Source: Kocuria rosea subsp. polaris
GTDB taxonomy: Bacteria > Actinomycetota > Actinomycetes > Actinomycetales > Micrococcaceae
Length of the DNA stretch: 64,000 nt
Assembly: GCA_023896275.1 (NCBI GenBank)
Contig: MLDA01000007.1
Span: forward strand, 62,001-126,000
Reading direction: 5' to 3'
A program made the position numbers and the translations under genes. A model generated the notes under the pieces. It was given only the letters and a program-made list of their open reading frames with translations. It made no database searches and had not been told where the DNA came from. Positions 35,584 through 43,918 of this stretch are shown here, one piece after another; the stretch's first letter is position 1; each line of letters starts with the position of its first letter.

Positions 35584-36287
35584 CCACCACCACTGACCAA
35601 GCACACCTGCGGGAGATCGTCGCGCTCGGCGAGCGCGAGCTCGGTTTCGACGCGCCGGCGGAGGCCGTCGTCCGCTTCGCCGCCGAGCACTTCGACGTCC
35701 GGGAGGTCGCCGTCGCCTGCTCGATGGCCGACGCGGTCCTGCCGCACCTCGTCGTGCAGGAGCTACCCGACGTCGACGTTCTGTTTCTCGAGACCGGATA
35801 CCACTTCCCGCAGACGCACCTGACCCGGGACCAGGTCGCCAAGGACCTGCCCGTGCGGATCGTGGATGTCATGCCGGAGCTGACCGTCGCGGAACAGGAC
35901 GAGAAGTACGGCAAGGACCTCTTCGCCCGCGACCCGGCCAAGTGCTGCCAGATGCGGAAGATGGACCCCCTGAAGGCCGCACTCGGCCGGTACAAAGCGT
36001 GGTTCACCGGGGTGCGCCGCGAGGAGTCGCCGACGCGGGCCAACGCCCCGCTGATCTCGTTCGACGAGGCGCACGGGCTCATCAAATTCAACCCGGTGGC
36101 GACCTGGAGCTTCGACGAGCTGACCGACTACGCGGGAGCGCACGGGGTGCCGGTCAACATGCTGCTCGGGTTCGGCTACCCGTCCATCGGGTGCGAGCCC
36201 TGCACGAAGCCCGTGGCTCCCGGCGAGGACCCGCGCGCGGGCCGCTGGGCCGGCCTGTCAAAGACCGAATGCGGCATCCACCTCTAG
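35580..36287 (+). CDS. cysH: Adenylylsulfate (APS) reductase
   Basis: Reduces APS to sulfite and AMP with thioredoxin. The 235-residue protein has the [4Fe-4S] cysteines of the APS-type enzyme (Cys122-Cys123 in AKCCQMRK, Cys205 and Cys208 in GCEPC) and the nucleophile Cys231 in TECGIHL at the C-terminus. The cluster means APS rather than PAPS is the substrate, which agrees with the absence of an APS kinase (CysC) in the operon. It overlaps sir by four bases and is 25 bases before cysD. Confidence 0.95.
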   Translation: MTTTTDQAHLREIVALGERELGFDAPAEAVVRFAAEHFDVREVAVACSMADAVLPHLVVQELPDVDVLFLETGYHFPQTHLTRDQVAKDLPVRIVDVMPELTVAEQDEKYGKDLFARDPAKCCQMRKMDPLKAALGRYKAWFTGVRREESPTRANAPLISFDEAHGLIKFNPVATWSFDELTDYAGAHGVPVNMLLGFGYPSIGCEPCTKPVAPGEDPRAGRWAGLSKTECGIHL

Positions 36288-36312
36288 AGATTTTCGAGAA
36301 AGCGAAGCATTC

Positions 36313-37233
36313 ATGACCGTAGTAGCCAGCGAAGTGGACTCGTCGACGGACGTCCTCGACGCCCTCGAAGCCGAGTCCATCCACATCATTCGCGAGGTCC
36401 TCGCGGAGTTCGAGCGCCCGGGACTGTTGTTCTCGGGCGGCAAGGACTCCGTCGTCGTCCTCCACCTGCTCGCCAAGGCCGTGGCCCCGGCACGGGTGCC
36501 GATCCCCGTGGTGCACGTCGACACGGGCCACAACTTCGACGAGGTGATCGCCTTCCGCGACGCCACCGTCGAGCGCTACGGCCTCAACCTGGTCGTCGGC
36601 AGCATGCAGGAGTACATCGACGACGGCCGCCTGCGTGAGAACGCCGACGGCACCCGCAACCGCCTGCAGACGCGCGTCCTGCTCGACACGATCGAGCAGA
36701 ACAAGTTCGACGTCGTCTTCGGCGGCGCCCGCCGCGACGAGGACAAGGCCCGTGCCAAGGAGCGCATCCTGTCCCTGCGTGACGAGTTCGGCGGCTGGGA
36801 CCCCCGCAACCAGCGGCCCGAGGTGTGGAGCCTGTACAACGGCCGCCACGCGGCCGGTTGGCACGTGCGTGCCTTCCCGATCAGCAACTGGACCGAGCGC
36901 GACATCTGGGCCTACATCGAGCGGGAGCGCATCCAGCTGCCGCCGATCTACTTCGCCCACGAGCGCGAGGTCTTCGAGCGTGAGGGCATGATCCGCGCGG
37001 TGACCCCGGTCAGCCAGCCGAACGACGACGAGCCGGTGGTGACCCGGACGGTTCGCTACCGCACCGTCGGCGACGCGAGCTGCACCGGTGCCGTCCTCTC
37101 CGCGGCGCGGACCGTGCCGGAGGTGCTCGACGAGCTGGCCCTGTCCACGCTCACCGAACGCGGCGCGACGCGCGCCGACGACCGAATCTCCGCAGCGGCC
37201 ATGGAAGACCGCAAGAAGGAAGGCTACTTCTAA
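36313..37233 (+). CDS. cysD: Sulfate adenylyltransferase small subunit
   Basis: With CysN, joins sulfate and ATP to give APS. The 306-residue PP-loop protein shows LLFSGGKDSVVVLHL (PP-loop SGGKDS), HVDTGHNFDEVI and the RRDEDKARAKER stretch of the family. cysN begins directly after its stop, which fits the tight CysDN complex. The frame, length and motifs are all standard. Confidence 0.97.
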   Translation: MTVVASEVDSSTDVLDALEAESIHIIREVLAEFERPGLLFSGGKDSVVVLHLLAKAVAPARVPIPVVHVDTGHNFDEVIAFRDATVERYGLNLVVGSMQEYIDDGRLRENADGTRNRLQTRVLLDTIEQNKFDVVFGGARRDEDKARAKERILSLRDEFGGWDPRNQRPEVWSLYNGRHAAGWHVRAFPISNWTERDIWAYIERERIQLPPIYFAHEREVFEREGMIRAVTPVSQPNDDEPVVTRTVRYRTVGDASCTGAVLSAARTVPEVLDELALSTLTERGATRADDRISAAAMEDRKKEGYF

Positions 37234-38574
37234 ATGGCACACGGACTTTTTCGCCTCGCTACGGCGGGCAGTGTCGATGACGGCAAATCCACCCTGGTGG
37301 GGCGCCTGCTGCACGACGCCAAGGCCATCCTCGCCGACTCGCTCGACGACATCCGCCGCGTCTCCGCGGAGCGCGGCTTCGGCGGCGACGAGCCGGCGCT
37401 CGACCTCGCCCTCGTGACCGACGGCCTGCGCGCCGAGCGCGAGCAGGGCATCACGATCGACGTGGCCTACCGCTACTTCACGACGCCGGCGCGCAGCTTC
37501 ATCCTCGCCGACTGCCCCGGCCACGTTCAGTACACCCGCAATACGGTGACCGGCGCGTCGACGGCCGACGCCGCCGTCGTGCTGGTCGACGCCCGCAACG
37601 GCGTCGTCGAGCAGACCCGCCGCCACCTCGGCGTACTCGGCCTGCTGCGCGTTCCGCAGGTCATCGTCGCCGTGAACAAGATGGACCTGGCCGGCTGGGA
37701 CCGCGGCGTCTACGAGGGCATCCGCGCGGACGTCGAGGCCGTGGCCGTCGAGCTCGGCATCAGCGCGCTCAGCGTCATCCCGGTCTCCGCACTCGACGGC
37801 GACTTCGTCGTCGACCGCGGCGCCTCGGCCCCCTGGTACACGGGCCCGACGCTGCTCGAGCTGCTGGAGACCCTCCCGGTCGTCGTCGAGCAGCACGTGC
37901 CGCGCCTCGACGTCCAGCTCGTCATCCGCCCGCAGGGCGCGCTGCAGCCGGGCTACGACGCTGAGGAGTTCCGTGACTTCCGGGGCTACGCCGGCACCGT
38001 CTCCGGCGGCAGCCTGCGCGTCGGAGACGCCGTGCAGGTGCTGAGCGCCGGCCGGCCCTACGCGGCCAGCGTCAAGGGTCTGCGCTCCACGACCGGGCCG
38101 GTCGAGGCCGCCCACGTGGGGGACGCCGTCGTCGTCGAGCTCGACACCGACATCGACATCGCGCGCGGCGACACGATCGTCGCCGGCGAGCTGCCGGAGC
38201 CGGTGCGCGAGTTTGCGGCCGAGGTCTGCTTGCTCTCCGATGTCCCGGTCACGCCCGGCCAGCGGGTGCTGATCAAGCATGGCGCGCAGGTCGTGCAGGC
38301 CAAGGTCGAGGGCATCGACCACGTCTTGCGGGTCTCCGACTTCTCGAAGCACCCGGCGGAGCGCCTCGGCCTCAACGACCTGGGGCTCGTGCGCCTGCGC
38401 ACCGCTGTCCCGCTGGCCGTGACCGACTACCGCGACAGCCGCGCCGCCGGCTCGTTTCTGCTGATCGACCCGCAGGACGGCACGACGCTGGCGGCCGGCA
38501 TGATCGAATCCGACGCGGGTGCCGCGCACGGCGCGGCGGCCGGCCGCGGAGTGCCGGAACATGCCGCGGCCTGA
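37234..38574 (+). CDS. cysN: Sulfate adenylyltransferase large GTPase subunit
   Basis: The GTPase that drives APS formation by CysD. The 446-residue protein has the EF-Tu-like G domain: P-loop GSVDDGKST (12-20), DCPGHVQYTRN, NKMD, followed by two beta-barrel domains. It stops there and has no C-terminal APS-kinase (CysC) domain, unlike mycobacterial CysNC, so no PAPS is made by this operon. The last 14 bases overlap the ATG of the binding-protein gene. Confidence 0.96.
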   Translation: MAHGLFRLATAGSVDDGKSTLVGRLLHDAKAILADSLDDIRRVSAERGFGGDEPALDLALVTDGLRAEREQGITIDVAYRYFTTPARSFILADCPGHVQYTRNTVTGASTADAAVVLVDARNGVVEQTRRHLGVLGLLRVPQVIVAVNKMDLAGWDRGVYEGIRADVEAVAVELGISALSVIPVSALDGDFVVDRGASAPWYTGPTLLELLETLPVVVEQHVPRLDVQLVIRPQGALQPGYDAEEFRDFRGYAGTVSGGSLRVGDAVQVLSAGRPYAASVKGLRSTTGPVEAAHVGDAVVVELDTDIDIARGDTIVAGELPEPVREFAAEVCLLSDVPVTPGQRVLIKHGAQVVQAKVEGIDHVLRVSDFSKHPAERLGLNDLGLVRLRTAVPLAVTDYRDSRAAGSFLLIDPQDGTTLAAGMIESDAGAAHGAAAGRGVPEHAAA

Positions 38575-39622
38575 CACCCGCGCGCGCCGCCGGGCGTGGG
38601 GCGCGGGTCTCGGCGTGGTGTTGCTTGCCCTCGCGGCGATCGGCACGGCGTTCGTCCCGTCTCCCCGAACGGCGGCACAGGCGACCGAACTCGGCCCGGC
38701 AGAAGAACTGAAGCTCGGGTACTTCGCCACCGTCACGCACGCCCCGGCGCTCGTCGGGCTCGAAGAGGGAATCCTCGCCGAGGAGCTCGACGGCGACGGG
38801 ACGCGGCTGCAGTCTCAGGTCTTCACCGCCGGGCCCTCCGCGATGGAGGCACTGAACGCCGGCGCGATCGACGCCGCCTACATGGGCCCCAGCCCGGCGA
38901 TCTCGTCCTACCTCGGCAGCGCCGGGAAGTCGATCCGCGTCGTGGCCGGTGCCACGAGCGGCGGCGCCTACCTCGTGGCCCAGCCGGGCACCGAGTCGGT
39001 CGCGGACCTCGCCGGCGGCGAGCTCGCGACCCCGCAGTACGCGGGCACGCAGGACATTGCCGCCCGCGACTACTTGCGCGAGCAGGGAGCGGACGACGAC
39101 GTCGCCATCAGCCATGCGGCCGCCGGTACCGCCGTGCAGCTCTTCTCCCGCGGCGCCATTGCTGCCACGTGGCAGCCCGAGCCCTGGGCCGCGTTGCTCG
39201 TGGAGGAGTACGGCGGGGAGGTCCTCGTCGACGAACGCGAGCTCTGGGCGGACGGCGAGTTCCCGACGAGCGTCCTGGTGGTCTCGCAGGAGTTTGCGGC
39301 CGAGCACCCGGAAACCGTGGCCCGGCTCGTCGAGGCGAACAAGCGAAGCATCGACTGGGCGACCGCGCACCCCGAGGAGCTGGTCGGCGTCGCGGACGCG
39401 GCGATCCGGCGGGCAACGGGGGAGAACCTTTCCGATGCCGTCCTCTCCCGCGCGCTCGAGGGGCTGACCTTCACCGCGGACCCGCTGGAGCAGACGTACC
39501 CGGTCCTGCTCGAGCGCGCTCGCGCGACGGGCATCATCCCGGGAGCGACGGCCGCGGACCTGGAGGGCCTGATCGACACCGACTGGGTGAACAGCGACAC
39601 CGAAGGAGGCAGGAGCCGATGA
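38561..39622 (+). CDS. ABC transporter substrate-binding protein, SsuA/TauA-type
   Basis: The binding component of a sulfur-source importer. The 353-residue protein has a twin-positive N-terminus (RARRRAWG) and a hydrophobic segment (about 14-32) without a lipobox cysteine, so it is exported and perhaps held by its signal helix. The rest is the SsuA/NMT1 fold (LKLGYFATVTHAPALVGLEEGIL, AGPSAMEALNAGAIDAAYMGPSPAI, LATPQYAGTQDIAARDYL). Ligand could be sulfonate, sulfate ester or sulfate; no desulfonating monooxygenase is near. ATG 38561 overlaps cysN; the frame is open to 38519. Confidence 0.87.
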   Translation: MPRPDTRARRRAWGAGLGVVLLALAAIGTAFVPSPRTAAQATELGPAEELKLGYFATVTHAPALVGLEEGILAEELDGDGTRLQSQVFTAGPSAMEALNAGAIDAAYMGPSPAISSYLGSAGKSIRVVAGATSGGAYLVAQPGTESVADLAGGELATPQYAGTQDIAARDYLREQGADDDVAISHAAAGTAVQLFSRGAIAATWQPEPWAALLVEEYGGEVLVDERELWADGEFPTSVLVVSQEFAAEHPETVARLVEANKRSIDWATAHPEELVGVADAAIRRATGENLSDAVLSRALEGLTFTADPLEQTYPVLLERARATGIIPGATAADLEGLIDTDWVNSDTEGGRSR

Positions 39623-40353
39623 GCGTTGAACTGAGCGAGACGACGCTGCGCTACGGCGACGGGCCGATCGTGCTCGACGGGTTGACGGAGTCGATCCGCC
39701 CCGGAGAATTCGTGGCCCTCCTCGGCGCCTCCGGCTGCGGAAAATCCTCCCTGCTGAACATGCTCGCGGGGCTGCTCGAGCCCACCGGCGGAAGTATCGA
39801 CGTCCCGGACGACGGCGCCGCGTTCATGTTCCAGGACCCCACCCTGCTCCCGTGGCTGAGCGCACAGGGCAACGTCGAGCTGGCCCTACGCCTGGCCGGC
39901 GCCCCGCGCGCGGAGCGCTCCGTGCGCGCCCGCGAGCTGATCGACCTCGTCCAGCTCGGACACGCCCGCGAGAAGAAGCCGCACGAGATGTCCGGCGGCA
40001 TGCGCCAGCGCGTCGCGCTGGCCCGGGCCCTGGCCCAGCAGCGGCGGCTGCTGCTGATGGACGAGCCGTTCGCCGCCCTCGACGCGATCACCCGCGACAT
40101 GCTGCATGAGGAGCTGCGCGCGATCTGGCAGCGCACGGGGATGACGATCGTCTTCGTCACCCACAACGTGCGCGAGGCCATCCGCCTGGCCGGACGGATC
40201 CTCGTCCTTTCCTCACACCCGGGCCGGGTCATCGACACCCGGACCATCACCGACGACTTCAGGGCGGACCCCGCCCGCGCCGCCGCTCTCGCGGCCGAAT
40301 TGACCGATGTCCTCAGGAAGGAGCAGTTCAAACATGAGCACCTTAATCAATGA
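39619..40353 (+). CDS. ABC transporter ATP-binding protein, SsuB-type
   Basis: Energises the importer. The 244-residue ATPase has Walker A GASGCGKSS, Q-loop FQDPTLLPW, signature MSGGMRQRVALARAL, Walker B LLLMDEPFAALD and the H-loop VTHNVREA. The Q-loop and signature text are those of the nitrate/sulfonate/taurine family. Its start overlaps the binding protein stop as ATGA with AGGAGGCAGGAG before it; the frame is open far upstream (38596) but that part is a shadow of the previous gene. Confidence 0.9.
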   Translation: MSVELSETTLRYGDGPIVLDGLTESIRPGEFVALLGASGCGKSSLLNMLAGLLEPTGGSIDVPDDGAAFMFQDPTLLPWLSAQGNVELALRLAGAPRAERSVRARELIDLVQLGHAREKKPHEMSGGMRQRVALARALAQQRRLLLMDEPFAALDAITRDMLHEELRAIWQRTGMTIVFVTHNVREAIRLAGRILVLSSHPGRVIDTRTITDDFRADPARAAALAAELTDVLRKEQFKHEHLNQ

Positions 40354-41230
40354 ACGCTCCCACGCAGGGCAGGAACCAGACGGTGTGATCGTTCCGCCGG
40401 CCCGCCACGCTGCGCGGGCTACGCGTGGCCGCGGGCTGCGGCGCGCGTGGGCCAAGGCGGCACCCCCGCTGGCCGCCGTCGTCGTGCTCGTCAGCCTGTG
40501 GCAGATCGCGTCGTGGGCCTCGCCCATGCGCGACGACCTGTTCCCCGGCCCCGGCGACGTGCTCACCACCGCGGGCCGCGTCGTCGGCGACGGCTCGCTG
40601 CCCGGCGCAGCCGCCACGTCCCTCTGGCGGGGGCTCAGTGGATTCGTCATCGCGCTCGTCATCGCCACCCCGCTTGCCCTGACGCTCGCGCACGTCTCGT
40701 GGCTGCGCCGCGCGGTCGGCCCGCTGGTCTCCGCACTGCAGGTGCTGCCCTCGGTGGCGTGGGTGCCCGCGGCGATCATCGTCTTCGGCCTCACCGACGC
40801 GACGATCTACGCGGTCATCCTGCTCGGGGCGATCCCGTCGATCATCAACGGCCTGCTCGCCGGCATCGACATGATCCCGAGCCAGTACCGGGCGCTCTCG
40901 CACGTGCTGGGCGCCCGCCGGATCCAGCACATCCTGCTCGTCGAGCTGCCCGCGGCGCTGCCCGGGTACGTCTCCGGTCTGCGTCAGGGCTGGGCGTTCT
41001 CGTGGCGCTCGCTCATGGCCGCGGAGCTGATCGCCGTCGGCGGTTCGCTCGGACTCGGCGTCGGCTCGCTGCTGCAGCGCGGCCGGGACCTCGCCGATCT
41101 CGGGCTCGTCGCCCTCATCATCCTGGTCATCCTCGCGATCGGCATCGTCGTCGAGCTCCTGGTCTTCGCGCCGTGGGAGCGGCGCCTGCTCGCCAGTCGC
41201 GGTCTGAGCCCGATGGGGGCCAACTCATGA
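40334..41230 (+). CDS. ABC transporter permease, SsuC-type
   Basis: Membrane channel of the importer, 298 residues, with a cytoplasmic basic N-terminus and six hydrophobic segments. The EAA loop (DMIPSQYRALSHVLGARRIQHILLVELPAALPG) couples to the ATPase and is typical of the sulfonate/nitrate permeases. ATG 40334 follows GAAGGAG and overlaps the ATPase gene by 20 bases; its stop overlaps sumT as ATGA. Confidence 0.9.
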   Translation: MSTLINERSHAGQEPDGVIVPPARHAARATRGRGLRRAWAKAAPPLAAVVVLVSLWQIASWASPMRDDLFPGPGDVLTTAGRVVGDGSLPGAAATSLWRGLSGFVIALVIATPLALTLAHVSWLRRAVGPLVSALQVLPSVAWVPAAIIVFGLTDATIYAVILLGAIPSIINGLLAGIDMIPSQYRALSHVLGARRIQHILLVELPAALPGYVSGLRQGWAFSWRSLMAAELIAVGGSLGLGVGSLLQRGRDLADLGLVALIILVILAIGIVVELLVFAPWERRLLASRGLSPMGANS

Positions 41231-42048
41231 GCGGCGGGACAGGGACGACGACGGCGCGCACCGGCGCCGGGTCCGTCACGCTCGTCGGTGCCGGGCCGGG
41301 CGCCGCCGACCTGATCACCCTGGCCGGGGCGCGCGCCTTGGCCGGCGCCGACGTCGTGCTCATCGACCGGCTCGCCCCGCGCGAACTGCTCGAGCACACC
41401 AAACCCGGCACATTCGTGGTCGACGTCGGCAAGGCGCCGGGGGCGCACGTGGCCACCCAGGACCAGATCAACGACCGGCTCCTCGCCGAGGCGCAGGCCG
41501 GGCGCCGGGTCGTGAGGCTCAAGGGCGGCGACCCCTACGTGCTCGGGCGCGGCGGGGAGGAGGCGGCGTTCCTGCGCGGGCACGGGATCGAGGTCGCCGT
41601 CATCCCCGGCGTGACGTCCGCCGTCGCGGTGCCCGCGGCCGCCGGCATTCCCGTGACCCATCGCGGCCTGGCGACCGGATTCACGGTCGTCACGGGGCAC
41701 GACGAGCTCGGCGACGTGCCCGTGCGCTCCGGTCACACGCTCATCGTGCTGATGGGTGTCGCCCGGCTCGAATCGACCGTCGCGGCCCTGCGTTCGCGGG
41801 GCCTCGACGGCGCCACCCCGGCCGCCGTGATCGAGCGCGGCTTCCTGCCGGACCAGCGCAGCACCGTCGCGACCCTCGACACTCTGGCCGGGCGGGCGCG
41901 GACGATCGGCGTGTCGAACCCCGCCGTGATCGTGATCGGCGACGTCGTCTCGCTCGCCGACGTCGAACGCGAAGACCTCTTGACCTCAGCTCTCGCCGCC
42001 GGACAGCCGGCGGCCACCCCGTACCTGACAGCAAAGGAACTCTCATGA
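41227..42048 (+). CDS. sumT: Uroporphyrinogen-III C-methyltransferase
   Basis: Methylates uroporphyrinogen III twice with S-adenosylmethionine to precorrin-2, the first step to siroheme. The 273-residue protein has VTLVGAGPGAADLITLAGARAL, RLKGGDPYVLGRGGEE and PGVTSAVAVPAAAGIPVTHRG, all SumT/CobA signatures. It has only the methyltransferase domain; the dehydrogenase/ferrochelatase half of CysG is absent. Its place in the cys operon says it serves Sir. Starts at ATG 41227 within the preceding stop. Confidence 0.95.
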   Translation: MSGGTGTTTARTGAGSVTLVGAGPGAADLITLAGARALAGADVVLIDRLAPRELLEHTKPGTFVVDVGKAPGAHVATQDQINDRLLAEAQAGRRVVRLKGGDPYVLGRGGEEAAFLRGHGIEVAVIPGVTSAVAVPAAAGIPVTHRGLATGFTVVTGHDELGDVPVRSGHTLIVLMGVARLESTVAALRSRGLDGATPAAVIERGFLPDQRSTVATLDTLAGRARTIGVSNPAVIVIGDVVSLADVEREDLLTSALAAGQPAATPYLTAKELS

Positions 42049-43505
42049 CTGAAGCCACTATCGACCAGCCGACCGGACGCCTGCTGCGCGTCGCGATCGT
42101 CGGCGCCGGCCCGGCCGGCATCTACGCCGCCGATCTGCTGGGCAAGTCCCCGCAGGTGTCCGCCGGCGAGGTGCGCCTCGCCGTCGACCTGTTCGACGAG
42201 CTGCCCACGCCGTTCGGCCTCATCCGCTACGGCGTCTCGCCGGACCACCCCCGGATCAAGGGCATCATCAACGCCCTGCACAAGGTGCTTGAGAAGGACT
42301 GGATCCGCTTCTTCGGCAATGTCGCGCTCGGCCGCGACCTCTTGCTGCCGGACCTGAAGACCCGCTACGACGCCGTCATCGTCGCCACGGGCGCGCAGAA
42401 GGACGCCGACCTGAACATCCCGGGTATCGAGCTCGAGGGCTCCTTCGGCGGGGCCGACTTCGTCTCCTGGTATGACGCCCACCCGGACGTGCCGCGCGAG
42501 TGGCCGCTGGACGCCGAGCAGGTCGCCGTGCTCGGCAACGGCAACGTCGCACTCGACGTCGCCCGCATCCTCTCCAAGCACGCTGACCAGCTGCTGGAGA
42601 CCGAGATCCCGGAGCACATCTACGAGCAGCTGAACAACTCGGCCGTCAAGGACGTGCACGTGTTCGGTCGCCGTGGCCCGGCGCAGGTGAAGTTCACCCC
42701 GCTCGAGCTGCGCGAGCTCTCGCACAGCAAAGACGTCGACATCGTGCTCTACCCGGAGGACTTCGACTTCGACGACGCCTCCGATGCGGAGATCAAGTCC
42801 AACAACCAGGTCAAGACGATGGTCTCGACGCTGACCAACTGGCTCGTCGAGCAGGAGGAGCGCGAAGAGGGCCCGGAGCACGTTCCCGCCAGCCGCCGCC
42901 TGCACCTGCACTTCCTGCAGTCGCCGATCGAGCTGCTCGGCGAGGACGGAAAGGTCACGGGCCTGCGCGTCGAGCGCAACGAGCTGGACGGCAACGGCGG
43001 CGCCCGCGGCACGGGGGAGTACATCGACTACGCGGTCGGCGGCGTCTACCGCGCGGTCGGCTACTTCGGCTCGGCGCTCGACGGCATCGAGTACGACGGC
43101 GCCCGCGGCGTCGTCCCGAACGTCGAGGGGCGCGTGCTCGACGCCGACGGGACCCCGGTCCCCGGCCTGTACGCGACCGGTTGGATCAAGCGCGGCCCCA
43201 TCGGCCTCATCGGCCACACGAAGGGCGATGCGCAGGAGACCATCACCCACCTGCTTGCGGACGCCCCGTCGCTGCCCGCCGTCGAGGTCGACGAGCCGAT
43301 CGAGGCGCTGCTCGACGAGCGTGGCGTGACCTACACGGACTGGAAGGGCTGGCTTGCCCTCGACGAGCACGAGCGCGCGCTCGGCGCTGACGCCGGCGAG
43401 GTCCCGACCCGTTTTGGTCCGGTCACCCGCGACCGCATCAAGGTCGTCGAGCGCGAGGCGATGATCGAGCGCTCGGCTGCCCGCGAGTTCGCCGGCAACG
43501 TCTAG
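42045..43505 (+). CDS. Ferredoxin-NADP reductase (FprA/adrenodoxin-reductase type)
   Basis: Moves electrons from NADPH through FAD to a ferredoxin. The 486-residue flavoprotein has the FAD-binding GAGPAGIYAADLL (residues 16-28), LFDELPTPFGLIRYGVSPDHPRIK, the NADP-binding VLGNGNVALDVAR and the C-terminal GWIKRGPIGLIGHTKGDAQET. At this place it very probably feeds Sir. It is the last gene of the operon, followed by a GC-rich hairpin. Start ATG 42045 overlaps the sumT stop. Confidence 0.94.
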   Translation: MTEATIDQPTGRLLRVAIVGAGPAGIYAADLLGKSPQVSAGEVRLAVDLFDELPTPFGLIRYGVSPDHPRIKGIINALHKVLEKDWIRFFGNVALGRDLLLPDLKTRYDAVIVATGAQKDADLNIPGIELEGSFGGADFVSWYDAHPDVPREWPLDAEQVAVLGNGNVALDVARILSKHADQLLETEIPEHIYEQLNNSAVKDVHVFGRRGPAQVKFTPLELRELSHSKDVDIVLYPEDFDFDDASDAEIKSNNQVKTMVSTLTNWLVEQEEREEGPEHVPASRRLHLHFLQSPIELLGEDGKVTGLRVERNELDGNGGARGTGEYIDYAVGGVYRAVGYFGSALDGIEYDGARGVVPNVEGRVLDADGTPVPGLYATGWIKRGPIGLIGHTKGDAQETITHLLADAPSLPAVEVDEPIEALLDERGVTYTDWKGWLALDEHERALGADAGEVPTRFGPVTRDRIKVVEREAMIERSAAREFAGNV

Positions 43506-43524
43506 ATCCGACGTCGTCGCCATC

Positions 43525-43567
43525 GCGCCGCCCGCGCCCGGCCCTCCGCCGGTGCCGCGGGCGGCGC
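43525..43567 (+). terminator. Possible terminator of the sulfur operon
   Basis: Perfect 12-base arms (43525-43536 with 43556-43567) enclose 19 bases, 20 bases after the operon stop. No T-run follows. Confidence 0.45.
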
Positions 43568-43629
43568 GTCGTGGTCCACAATGCGCACGCGGCCAGCGGC
43601 GGTCCGCTGGCCGATTCGTAAGCCGCTAG

Positions 43630-43915
43630 ACTGGAGGCATACACTTGTTACTCCACCAGCGACGACCCGGCCATCACCGGTGAGCTTCCGGAAGAACAGC
43701 CCCTCGGGGCCCAGTAGAACCGGACGGGTGAGCCCGTCACAGCTTCCACAAGCGGCCGCGTTCCGTCTCCCGACCAGGGGAGGGACCGCGTGCAAGCGGG
43801 GTGGTACCGCGAGACCTGCGCACGTGCGTCGGGTCCCGTCCCCGCATCGAGGACCTCAGCGCCCGCCACCCGTGGCGGACGCGACAACCGATGCCAGGAC
43901 TGCAGGAGACCGCCG
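43630..43915 (+). ncRNA. T-box leader of ileS
   Basis: An mRNA leader that senses uncharged tRNA-Ile. The T-box sequence GGGGTGGTACCGCG lies at 43798-43811; its TGGT (43802-43805) can pair with the free ACCA end of tRNA-Ile. In the Stem I region, CCGGCC-ATC-ACCGG carries an isoleucine codon ATC (43673-43675) as the likely specifier. The region between the T-box and the ribosome site (AGGAG 43904-43908) has no T-run terminator, so control of translation by hiding the ribosome site, as known for actinobacterial ileS T-boxes, is more likely than attenuation. A TAGACT -10 candidate is at 43626-43631. The 5' limit is approximate. Confidence 0.88.
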
Positions 43916-43918
43916 CTG

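Noticed and set aside
36154-38736. 860-codon minus-strand open frame
   Set aside because: Antisense shadow of cysD and cysN with Val/Asp/Gly/Arg-rich nonsense composition and no motif.
38596-39618. N-terminal extension of the SsuB-type ATPase and, likewise, 40447-41226 before sumT
   Set aside because: These are out-of-frame shadows of the previous genes; the family sequences begin at the ATGA overlaps at 39619 and 41227.
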